64,000 bases of DNA, from positions 15,940,238 through 16,004,237 of the forward strand of contig NC_072469.1 in assembly GCF_027596085.1 (NCBI RefSeq). Reading direction: 5' to 3'. The translations under genes and the position numbers were made by a program. This DNA is from Anoplopoma fimbria (taxonomy: Eukaryota; Chordata; Actinopteri; Perciformes; Anoplopomatidae). The notes beneath the pieces are model-generated. The model worked only from the letters and a program-made list of their open reading frames with translations. It was not told the origin of the DNA and did not search any database. Below, one piece after another: positions 53,641 through 64,000 of the stretch. How positions within the stretch are numbered: the first letter of the stretch is position 1; each line of letters starts with the position of its first letter.

Positions 53641-54948
53641 CACTGGGGAAATAAAGAAAGTGACAGTGTTCATGCTATTTCTTAGGGAAAATGTTGACTA
53701 ATCTGATTAAGAATATAAATCAGTTTCTAAATCAAGTTTTTCAAACTTTTTTCTTTTCAAAATGACAAACAATAGCAACCCCATTCACACCAGGCCTTAA
53801 AAATGTGGGCGTAAATGAACATTCCTGATCTTCCTCAATGCCATTTATGCATCATCGTATGTTATCTTGAATAGGTAAATATATATACGTTTTATAAATC
53901 ACAGCTTTATTTTATGTTGGTGTTATTGAAAACATATACATACACATGTTAATACAAAATAATTATCAGAACAACACCAACATTTAAGCTCGGTCATGTG
54001 GCTAAATGATGCACTTTAAATATTAATGTTAAATAAAAGACTATGACAAAAAAAATTTGGTGACCCTAATAAAAATCTCCTCCGAACAATCTTTAGGTCC
54101 CAACCCAGCCTTTGGGTAACTGTCATCCAAAAAAATTGAGAAATTCTTATGTGAATACTGAATTAGACAAAGAAATCCCAATTTTTTAAATACATTTTTC
54201 TTAATCCCTTAGACTTGTGTTGACAGTATAATTCAAGTACAGACAGAAACTACACGCAATTAAGACGTCATGTTTTTACTGTTCTTGAAGCCAATTTATT
54301 AAGATTTCTATTCTGCAAATTTTTCCTCTGGTGTGCCAAAAATTTGCTTCAAAGAGCTTGACAGTTGAATAAAAACAATACTAGGCAGCTAACATGTCAT
54401 AGTCGGGTTTCTGTAATTCAAATTCAAATTCATATATTCTTGACTCCGAGCCAAACAAGCTGGTGGATATGCTGCTAACTGCAACATAAACTGTCTTGCT
54501 TCTGGCTTATTTTATGTAGTATTTTTTTTCTTTTTCTTTCTACTCTACACATGAGTGTAAATTTTTAATCTGGAAAATAATCGCACAGCGTCATAAACTC
54601 TAGTGTTTCTATGAGGAGCAAAATAAAAGACAGAGGAATCGAAGAGTGCAGGAGGAGGAGAAACCTTGCGTCTGATTGGCCGACGCAGGTGCAGATTTGT
54701 GTGTGCATTTCTGCGTACTGAGTTCTGCGTCTTTGTGTATGATCTCATCTGATCAGTGTCAGGTATGACAGTTCTGCATCCTGAAGGCATTCGGGGGTAG
54801 CGTGTGCACGAGCATTGCGTTTACATGTGTGACTGCACAGCATCAGTGCTTTGTAGGTGGTGTGTGTGTGTGTGCGTGTGCATGAACGCCATTTTTATGA
54901 GTGATTCCACCTGATCAGTCTTAACTATGCAGCTCTATATCCTAAAGG

Positions 54949-55064
<116 letters not shown>

Positions 55065-55215
55065 TGCCTATGTGGGAGGGAGAGAGCTGGGGATTCCCTA
55101 AAGCGTGTTTAGTAAATCCTTAACCGGCACGGATTCCCAGGCATCGCGTGCAGCAGGGTGGGACTCCCGAGCTAAACCACGCCTCTGCACACATACATAC
55201 ACACATGTATACACT

Positions 55216-55217
<2 letters not shown>

Positions 55218-55276
<59 letters not shown>

Positions 55277-55299
55277 ACAGACACACAGACACACACACA
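55218..55299. repeat. (AC)n then (ACACAG)n microsatellite
   Basis: AC run changing into ACACAG hexamers. With the TG tract at 54949-55062 it forms complementary dinucleotide arms about 155 bases apart. Confidence 0.95.
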
Positions 55300-57510
55300 T
55301 ACAGTAGACAACAGCTCCCAACAGAGGCCAGTGTAATGTTAGGTACAGGGCTTAAGCCGGTGTCGTGGGAGGGTTAATGGATTTCAACCATTTATTCACC
55401 TGTCATCCCCATTAAATCCATAGCTGGTCCTTCCGTGACCAAATGAGACCTCTTATCTCCATAACAACCCTCATCTGGTTAACCTCAACCCCGCTTACTC
55501 TCTGCGGTGTGTGTGTCAGTGGAAATGCATATCCCCTGTATGCTCGCGGCAGCACTAGTGGAAACACAGAATGATACTTATCTCGTGTAAATACAAAAGC
55601 AATGATCCAATGTACCTTCAGATTAATCTTCGGTATGTCTCTGGTTTTGCCATGGCTGCAACACCTTGAGACAAATGCGGATTTGAAAGTTAAAGAGCAG
55701 GTCTGGCTGATGGGTCTCACATGTCAGGAGGTTTTGGTCGCAGTGTGGGTGGCCAGTCTGCACTAGATCAGAGCGCTGACAAGAAAAAAACAGTTGCACT
55801 GTTGTGTGTGTGTGTGTCGCGGTGGTGGATGTGTTCAAGGGAGGCTGCAGGGTGAGAGTGCAGCCTATTATGGTTGACTGGGACCCAAAACATGTCATTG
55901 CTGAGAAATGGTTGGCTCTCCACCGCCAAACTATTTTCAGGGAAACGCTTTTCATTTTCAACATTATTATAATTAAACTGTAAAAGTGCAGATAAACAAA
56001 GTCTGCCTCCTACTTGGATTGCTGGAATATTTACAGGTGATGCTGGGTTTTTAAATTGGAGAGTGTTAAAATTTGAATCCCAGTGAGAGTTCTTCTGGTG
56101 GGAGTGGTCCTTTGGATTATTTGGCAGCAAGGTGACCTATACTGTATAAAGAACCATCTTTCAACAGGGGGATAATGAAACACTACAAGCTCCAGCTTTA
56201 CGGGGCGAAAGGAAAGATCAGCATGTCGTTATGCTTCTGGGACAAAGCATTAAGTCGCTCACAAAATTAGTTTTGCTCATTGGAGTCTGGAAAGGCTCAG
56301 CATAAGCATTATTTCAAATGCACTGCACAATAGAAAGTTGACCATACGTTCTTTACACTTCTAAATCTAGAAGATCCTAACTAGACAAATGCACCTCTTG
56401 CTGGTCTTCGCTTCAGGTTGTAAATCTAGTCGAACATGGCAGCTGTTCTGGAAACAAGCCTTTAAATGTCAACATATTTCTTCTTCGTCATGACTGAAAT
56501 GCTGTGCTTGAGCATTTTTTATTTTTGGGATGGGTCACCCGGACCAACTGAGCCCTCTGAGAAACATTATGACAGTTATCTGGTCTATAACACCTGAACA
56601 ACAGCTTCAATACAGCTACATGGCATTTCTTACTGATGACCAATTTAGTCATGATGTCGTTTGTTGTTAATGTACATATTGAAAAGGCTTGTTAATTTAT
56701 CATGTGAAACCCTTCACAATAAAATTCCTTCTGTTGTTAGGTAGCTGTGTTACAAACCAGATAGCTTGTAATGTGGAGATCTGTACTTAAATTTGGATGT
56801 ATAATGTTTGGACATACTCCCTTATCTGTTCAATAACACAGTATCAGGTAGAAATGATAAGGAGGACATACAAGCGCGTCTCTGGACAGATTTACCGCCT
56901 TATGTAGACGGTTGTTTTGCTCTGCAGTTCACAGCCAAAGTGGAACATCTCAGAACTGGTTAGTTGATCAGTTTGACGTTTTTGTTAAACAGTTAGTGTC
57001 AAAGAACTCCTGCTTGGAAATAAACTCTATTAAGGAAAAAATTAATTATGCTGCTTACAGCTTGCAACCAGCCTCTTTTTAGTGTTTGCATACAAGTGTA
57101 CAGTGAGTACTGGTTAATGTGTATCCATGTGTGCAGCCTTGATGCGTAAACCTGACACCATTACAAAAATGTGATGCACACCACCTGTGCAAACAGCACT
57201 ACAAAGACTTCCCTGTTTTCATGGACTGGCCCTTTAATTGGCCTTTAATTGGGCCAGAGCCTGGCACAGTTAGGACAGTAAGACATAACCAGACAGCTGT
57301 GGAACAAACAGGAGCAGAGACGGGAGATTAACTGTATGAGTGGCTGGAAAATGACTTTTCCTTACATCAACCCGTCGGTAATCTGTTATTTTCAATGGTG
57401 TGATCAGCGGTTCTGAGAACAGGATGCATTATGACGTAGGATCTTTTAGTAATAAAGGATATTTACATGAAGATAAATAAGCTTAAGATGTTAGGTAAGG
57501 TGGCTGTCAG

Positions 57511-57520
57511 CACACACACA

Positions 57521-57569
<49 letters not shown>

Positions 57570-57599
57570 GCACACACATGCACGCACGCACACACACAC
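57511..57599. repeat. (CA)n microsatellite with CG interruptions
   Basis: CA run with repeated GCACG interruptions at its right end. Confidence 0.95.
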
Positions 57600-59259
57600 C
57601 TCTATAGCCCAAAATACTTGGTGATTTACAAACCACATCTGAGAAGTTATGCAATGTTCAAACATGTGGCCAGTTCTGAAAACAAACCATGGCACGCAAC
57701 GGCAGCGAGGTCATTTTGTACACTGGAGAGTCTTACTGCTCCGCTCTCTCTACTCTCTCCTCCCTCCATCTCTGAATCTCCCTCAACCCCTCTCTCTTTT
57801 ATTCCCAAAGGAACACTTGTGAAGCTGACAGGGAAAGCGGTCAGACATTATTAGCTCAGCAACATGCCAATGAGTTTTTCCTGACATAGGTTGAAGCCTT
57901 AAATAGACTAAACACTGCAGCAGGGACACGCAATGTCTTCTACTGTCAGAGCCATTGATCCTTAAGCATGTCGGAATGAACTGGAAATGGAACCAAATAT
58001 GACAATGTAACAAAATTAAGTGGCACCGATCCTGATGATGGGGTGATGATCCGAGACAACTGAACTAAAGCGTGTACTTAATGGTTGATAAGAAACATGT
58101 GACGGCTTCTTTGAGGTATTGCATGCTGTCTAATTTTCATGTAATCGTTACCACACTCGAGTGGCAGGAAGCCAGACAGAAGGTTGTCTTGCAGATTTTG
58201 TAACCACACGATCCTACCATCATTAACCCATGGTATTTCACACAGAGACAACAATGTCTTTGTCCAGTGTCATCTTGCAACATGCACAAAAAAACCCAAA
58301 ATAGGCAAACATGCCAAAATGCTTCTTATTTAGGCACCAAGCACTGTTAAAATGTCAGTTTGCATGAGGGTGGTATGTGGGGAACCTGGCACAAAAAGCT
58401 GCTTATAGGGAAAATGTGTTTCCATGATTTGAATATACTAATCTTAGAATCCAGTATCATTACGCAATTCAGATTTTAATAGCTATTACTTCTTGAATTT
58501 GGCAGCAATGATCACACTAAAATACTCAAAAGATGGTAACTAGAAGAAATATGATGTGAAGTTTGGTTCTTATCAGGGATGGGAAAGGTCAAAACTAATA
58601 TTTATTGAGTAAAATGTAAATAAAATAATAATATTAATATAATATAAGACATAAAAAATCCTATAAAGTATGGGAAGAATAAAAATTGGAGCAAATATGA
58701 ACATATTGGAGATGAAGACACTAAAAAAACAAAATTCCTCCACTCGTTTTCCATATCCTGCATTTGATGGGGAATTGGAGAACTGATTCAACAGGTGATC
58801 TTTTTTTTTTTTTTTTTTTCAAGATTCAGCAGTTGTAAATCAAATGAAAGCAGCATGTGTGGATCCATTGTTCTGTGTTCGTTTATGTGTGTGTATTGCA
58901 CATGTCTGTTTATGTAGGCAGCATCCTGTGAAGAAGCAGAGGGAAATCATACCATTGTGTTGGTGTATGTCGACACCTCCTTCCTTTGCCCCTGCCTCAC
59001 CAGAACTTTAACTGAAACTGACGCAGAGCAATAGAAAGTGGCTTTTTCTTTTGAACCTAGGCTACCTTCTGAAGATCTATGCTTTGTAATACTGTGGGAT
59101 CTGTATAACTGTAACAACAAAATACATATATATAAAATGAATATGTTTTAATATCTGTAAAATTACATTTCTCTAAAACTATAAATACAATATTCTCATC
59201 CTTCCTTTCCTTTTGTGAAATATTTCTTCTTTGAAAGTTAGCAATTAGAAAGCTAATAG

Positions 59260-59915
59260 AGAAGTCTAGCTAATGGTTAAATGGATAGATAGTTATCAAA
59301 AAGTAATAAATGGTCGAAATAGTTAGCTTATAGTCATTCATTGAAGAAACAGTTAGCATGACATAATGGATAAATGTTTGAAATAGTTAGCTCAATGTAA
59401 CAGATAACTGGTTGAAATAGTTAGCTTAATGGAAAAAAAAGTTGAAATAGTTAGCTAAAAGTAAAAAATGGTTGCAATAGTTAGCTAACTGTATTAAGGG
59501 TTTCAATAGGTAGCTGGACGTAAATGTTTGAAATAGTTAGCTAAATGTAATACATGGTTAAATAATAAGCTTAATGACATGGATAAGTGGTTGAAATAGT
59601 TATCCAAAAGTAATAAACGTTCTAAATAGTTAAAATGTTTAAAACAATTAGCTAAGCGTAATAAACAAAATAGTAAGCTAGAGGAAATGGAGAAACAGTC
59701 AAAATAGTGTGCTAACAGTAATAATAGTTTGCTAAAAATAATAAATGGCTGAAAAAGGTAGCTAAAAGTAATAATTGATTGAAGTAATTAGCTAGACATA
59801 ATGGATAAGTGGTCGAAATAGTTAACTAAAAGTTATAAATGGTTGTAATAGTTAGGTTAAATATTAAATAGTCGAAAAAGATAAATGTAACAGATAAATG
59901 GTTGAAATAGTTTGC
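59260..59915. repeat. Degenerate minisatellite, about 30-bp unit (copy B)
   Basis: About twenty variants of GAAATAGTTAGCTAAAAGTA followed by ATAAATGGTT. Unit length varies and no two neighbours are identical, so it is old. Same unit as 17690-18095. Confidence 0.8.
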
Positions 59916-60705
59916 CGGTTAGGTCTCTAAGGCTGCAGCAGTTTCACAACAATTTTGGACCCATGTGCAGGGATCAAAATGCCAGGTGTTCCTAATTTTA
60001 AACAGTTGATTTGGGGGGGAAACCAAATTCGTCTCATGTGACTGTCATATGTATTCTTTTGCAAAATTCTAGACGAAAATCTACAAAAGGTGCAGCCCCA
60101 TCAGGTCTGGTCACCAGATCCACTTTCTGTCGTGCAAGACACGGAACACAAGAAACCTCTTTGGAAAAGCATGAGTGGGGAACTGAACATCCTCTAGTAT
60201 GCCCCAGGACAAGAGAGAAACGCCTATATGTACATAACGAATGACACACCATTAAATTCACATTTACCCACATTCCAACTGGATGCAACAGCTGTGTGGA
60301 GAATGAATTACTACATGTAGTACTAGCACGAGGGATGGTGAGATGGAGGGGAGGATACACATATGGAGGGAGAGATGGATTGGCACGAGTTGCCTTTAAT
60401 GTATTGCTTCCACAGGATGCCCTGCACGCTAAAGAGAAACCATAATTGGCCTTGATCACGCTCAGCCATTGAGACGTATAGTAAAAGTGACTGGCAGTGG
60501 CGGGATAGGGAGAGACGGAGACAGGAAGGGAAGGGAAGGGACGGGAAGAGAAGGGAGGGGGAGACGGTAAGGCGTTGCGACAGAGGGATTTTTCAGAAAA
60601 GGATGAACTGTAAATATTGACCCTGGAGAGAAGGACAATATGTGTGTGCAAGATGCGTATGTGATACTATTTCCCTGCTGGTGCAGAGAAATTATATCAC
60701 GATAG

Positions 60706-60706
<1 letters not shown>

Positions 60707-60798
<92 letters not shown>
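60707..60798. repeat. (CA)46 microsatellite
   Basis: Pure CA run. Confidence 0.97.
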
Positions 60799-60801
<3 letters not shown>

Positions 60802-61129
60802 CAAGTTCTTCACTGGTCTGGAAAATGCAGCAGCTATGAATCTAATTGTGATGAGATAAATGTGGTTTTAGAGTTGTAACCGTGGCTACGTGTATAGTTT
60901 TAGAACTGTGAACGTTTTAAACATGGAAGATTCTCTTGAAAGTTAAGGTAACCCTTAAACAATACAAAAGAAGGTAAGAATTTTTTTTGACCTTATCATA
61001 TAATGCATCTACATTCAGGACAGAATTTAAATTCTTCGCCTAAGCCGTCAATGCACAATATTCATGAAAATGCGTCAGCCCACCTGGAAACAAATCTCCC
61101 AAACTCCACAAACTGAAATCAGATGACCC

Positions 61130-61280
61130 CTTGACCCCCTGCACCCCATGACTAATCCTCCTAGCAGATTGGGCCTTTAGCTAAACTACCCCCCATCTTT
61201 GGAATGCACTTCCCCACCATGTACGAGCACTACAAACTTTTGTGTCCTTTAAAAGAGGCCTCAAAACCTTTTAGTTTAGG
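61130..61280 (+). mobile_element. Degenerate LINE fragment (3' end of reverse transcriptase ORF)
   Basis: One frame reads LWNALPHHVRALQTF, SFKRGLKTF and then a stop, the typical end of fish non-LTR retrotransposon ORF2. Upstream codons contain stops. The downstream AT-rich part to about 61400 may be its 3' UTR. Confidence 0.65.
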
Positions 61281-61664
61281 AAGTCTTTCCTTTTTTGTTT
61301 CGAGCACTGAAGTACTTTTTAATTCTTAAGTCATATTCTGTTTAACGTGTGTTAACTGCTGCGGTCTGTTTAGCTGTTTTTAATTGTAGCACTTTACCTT
61401 TTGATGAAAGGTATGATAAAATGAAATATTACAACCTGTATCAACTATATTTAAGCAGTGAACTAGCAGTTATTACTTTTTTATCTGCCAAGATACTCAC
61501 AGCTGCTCAGGATTTAACAAGCACTAAGCTACTTTTCACTCCACTCACCTCATTATAAAGCAATTTCTACTGTGAGGTGGGTTCATAAACAGGGTTTGTC
61601 ATTTTCATAACAGATCCTGGGATCGGGTTTTAACCTATCGTTATATGTGTTTAATATATATCGT

Positions 61665-61705
61665 TATATATATATATATATATATACACATACATACATA
61701 TAACG

Positions 61706-61755
<50 letters not shown>

Positions 61756-61830
61756 TTTATATGTTTTATATATATATTTATATAATTATTTTTATATATA
61801 TGGGCATTAATATGTTTATATATATATATG
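61665..61830. repeat. (TA)n-rich low-complexity tract
   Basis: Long alternating TA with short interruptions. Confidence 0.95.
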
Positions 61831-63399
61831 CTAATTGAATTGCTGGAGGGTAACAAAGAAACCTGCCAGCTACCACGTAAAAAAAAATACTTTTTTACAA
61901 AGCCCAGCTTTGCTTTTACACTTTCCTTGATTCCAGACTGGTATGTGAAGCCTCTGAGTGTGGGACAGCGCATAAAAGCAAGTATCTCACGCCAAAACCG
62001 TGAGAGCTGGCAACCCTGCTCATAACAAAGATCACAATTGTAATGACACAGACTCGCTCACCCTTCTTCTCTCCCTCTTCCTCCATCTCTCTCCCGGCCC
62101 TTGTCCTGGTATGCCCTCCCTCCCTCCGTCATGCCGCTGTCCCTGTTGAGCGACTCATGCATGGATACAATGTGCTCCACTGTGCTCTTTGAAGGCTAGC
62201 ATTACTGTTCACACGCCATCTGCACCGAACACCGATATATGTTTCTCCCTCTTTCTCTCTTCCATCTTTTATCTGTTCTTTATTTTTTTTGTTTCAAGAC
62301 ACAGCTGGGGAAAATGGTAAACCTTTAAAATATTCATGATTGTATAGCGAATTCCTACTTTTCAAGTAAAGGTATAAATAAATTCCCTTAATGTATTTGT
62401 TATTAGTGTTATTATTTACAAGTTACTTAATGATTTTTGAGTCATATTTACAGATTCACACATTCTCGGGCATATTCACCCTAATTTATCCAGAACGCTT
62501 GGTTAACAAATAATGCAGTGTCTGCTGAAAATGAAAAGCTTACATCTTTCTTTGATTACAGGTTTACTCCTTCTCGCCAACTAATGAGCAAAAAACAGCC
62601 ACTGGTCTCACCACAATCGAATATGGAAACTAACCTGATGTTCTTCCTCTAATTATTTCAAAAGCACCGGAAACATAAAACGCATTACATCACTCTGCGT
62701 TTAGGAGAAAAATTGAACCTTTAATGAACTTGATATGGGTTCACAATTACTGTGTGTTATAGGAATTACATGTATATTAATTTGTGTTAAAATGTTGATG
62801 ACTGGAAATATGCAAACATTCAGGCTATCAATAAGTAATTCAACAGTAAGCTCTAAGTATTTCCTCTCTTCTGTCAGTCTCCAATTGTTTCCATGTGCCC
62901 CACCTCAGGAATCTCTCCTGGATAAATTAAGAGCATGCCACTGCCACTGCGGGAATATGATATCTGACTTTCTTTCTCCACTTCTCTCCTGTTTTTCCCC
63001 TCTGAGTCTCAGTGACAAAAATATTCCCTCTCTCTCTTTTTTTTTTAAATCTGACTTTTTGTCATGCTTCTGTCCAAGCACTCTATCCTCTCCCCTGTGT
63101 GGACTGACCTGTAGTGTCATACCCTCAATGGCTCTGTTATAAGTACAGTACAGTGTGTGAGTGTATGTACATTGAAAACCTTAAGGAATATGTGTGTGTG
63201 GCAGCTCTCCAGTGTCATTCAGTGATAGCGTAGTATGGGAAGTAAATGAACTCATTTCTGCAGGGCTGGTCTCGCTCTCTTTCTCTCTATCCAGCTTGCT
63301 TTCTCCGTTTCTCCCTCACTCTCTCTCCCTCTCTTTTTCTCCGCTTTGACAGATCGTTTTCATAACCACTTTTCTCAGGTCACAGCCTCGTCTGCAGTA

Positions 63400-63409
63400 G
63401 TCACGCAAC
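63400..63409 (-). promoter_or_regulatory. AHR/ARNT response element candidate
   Basis: GTCACGCAAC, the fifth identical decamer, near the right edge and therefore nearer the presumed 5' end of ahrr. Confidence 0.4.
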
Positions 63410-64000
63410 CCCTCGCCTGCTCAGTCAGCTTCACATGCACACACACACACACACACCACTACTACGGCAATACTACACTACACTACACAAAAGCCCGTCT
63501 TAAAGAGACAGTGTGCGGCTCTCTCCCGGCAGCCATAACATGTTACAGACTCCCCTTTTAAAGGGTCAGCATGTCTATTTTTGGCTCTCCGCGCTCAGAG
63601 CATTCCTCCGCTGCTGGCAACACACATGCAACCTGTGGCTGCGGAGTGGTAATGCAACACAAGCTGAAGCTGTTTTTCACATTAAACATACGACGTTTGG
63701 AAAATTTCTCATTATTACCACAAATTTACTGGGCAGAAAATGTAAACAGAGAATTAATTGTGGTGGTGATACTCCTGTTGTTCTTGCAGCATTCTGCTTC
63801 AGGGTATTCAAGCGAACCATCTCTTAATGTGGTTGGTGCATTACTTAGGAAGTAATTGCCTAACCACATGTGACTTAATGATGCAAATTGCTAGTGCAGG
63901 TGAGAGTCAATTCCTCAGCAATAATTTCGCTTTATCCTTAATGGTCTCCCTATGTGTAAGACTTCCTTCTGTGTGATAGGACTGAGATGGAACGTCACAT

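Noticed and set aside
60034..60651. 205-codon minus-strand frame
   Set aside because: Composition follows a purine/pyrimidine-biased stretch. There is no family resemblance, no splice continuity with ahrr, and no bHLH signature.

Overview
The window looks like a ray-finned (probably percomorph) fish chromosome. Genes are split by short introns with GT..AG borders, there is dense (CA)n/(TG)n microsatellite DNA, a Tc1 transposon, LINE tails ending in (TTATC)n or (TTGAA)n, and several interspersed repeats that I recognise as common in teleosts. No bacterial, phage, CRISPR or rRNA/tRNA features were seen.

Layout. 1-2252: three exons of a truncated clade-B serpin whose 5' end lies outside the window. 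2253-3757: spacer with a candidate promoter and a non-coding first exon. 3763-9716 (+): a complete serpinb1-like gene with nine coding exons, including a CD-loop exon and a reactive-centre loop with Arg-Ser at the predicted P1-P1'. 10687-12059: a dead Tc1/mariner element with 78-bp terminal repeats. 12716-15737 (+): pigm, GPI mannosyltransferase 1, in eight coding exons. 15738-23275: intergenic DNA with hairpins, a degenerate minisatellite and LINE tails. 25149-38830 (-): six 3' coding exons of ahrr, the aryl hydrocarbon receptor repressor, convergent with pigm. 38831-64000: no coding exon found. This is best read as the very long ahrr intron upstream of the PAS exons, full of microsatellites and old repeats. 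The bHLH exons must lie beyond 64000, or I missed them.

The genes do not form a pathway. The serpins are cytoplasmic protease inhibitors, PIGM acts in the ER on GPI-anchor precursors, and AHRR is a nuclear feedback repressor of dioxin signalling. The most interesting regulatory signal is an apparent excess of the AHR/ARNT response-element octamer TTGCGTGA: ten copies, all between 18361 and 63408, in and around ahrr, and none seen in the first 18 kb. Other notable points are a (TG)45 tract six bases from the 3' splice site of an ahrr PAS exon, a sharply bounded gene-conversion-like tract between the two serpin copies, and two families of inverted-repeat or minisatellite DNA present twice each.
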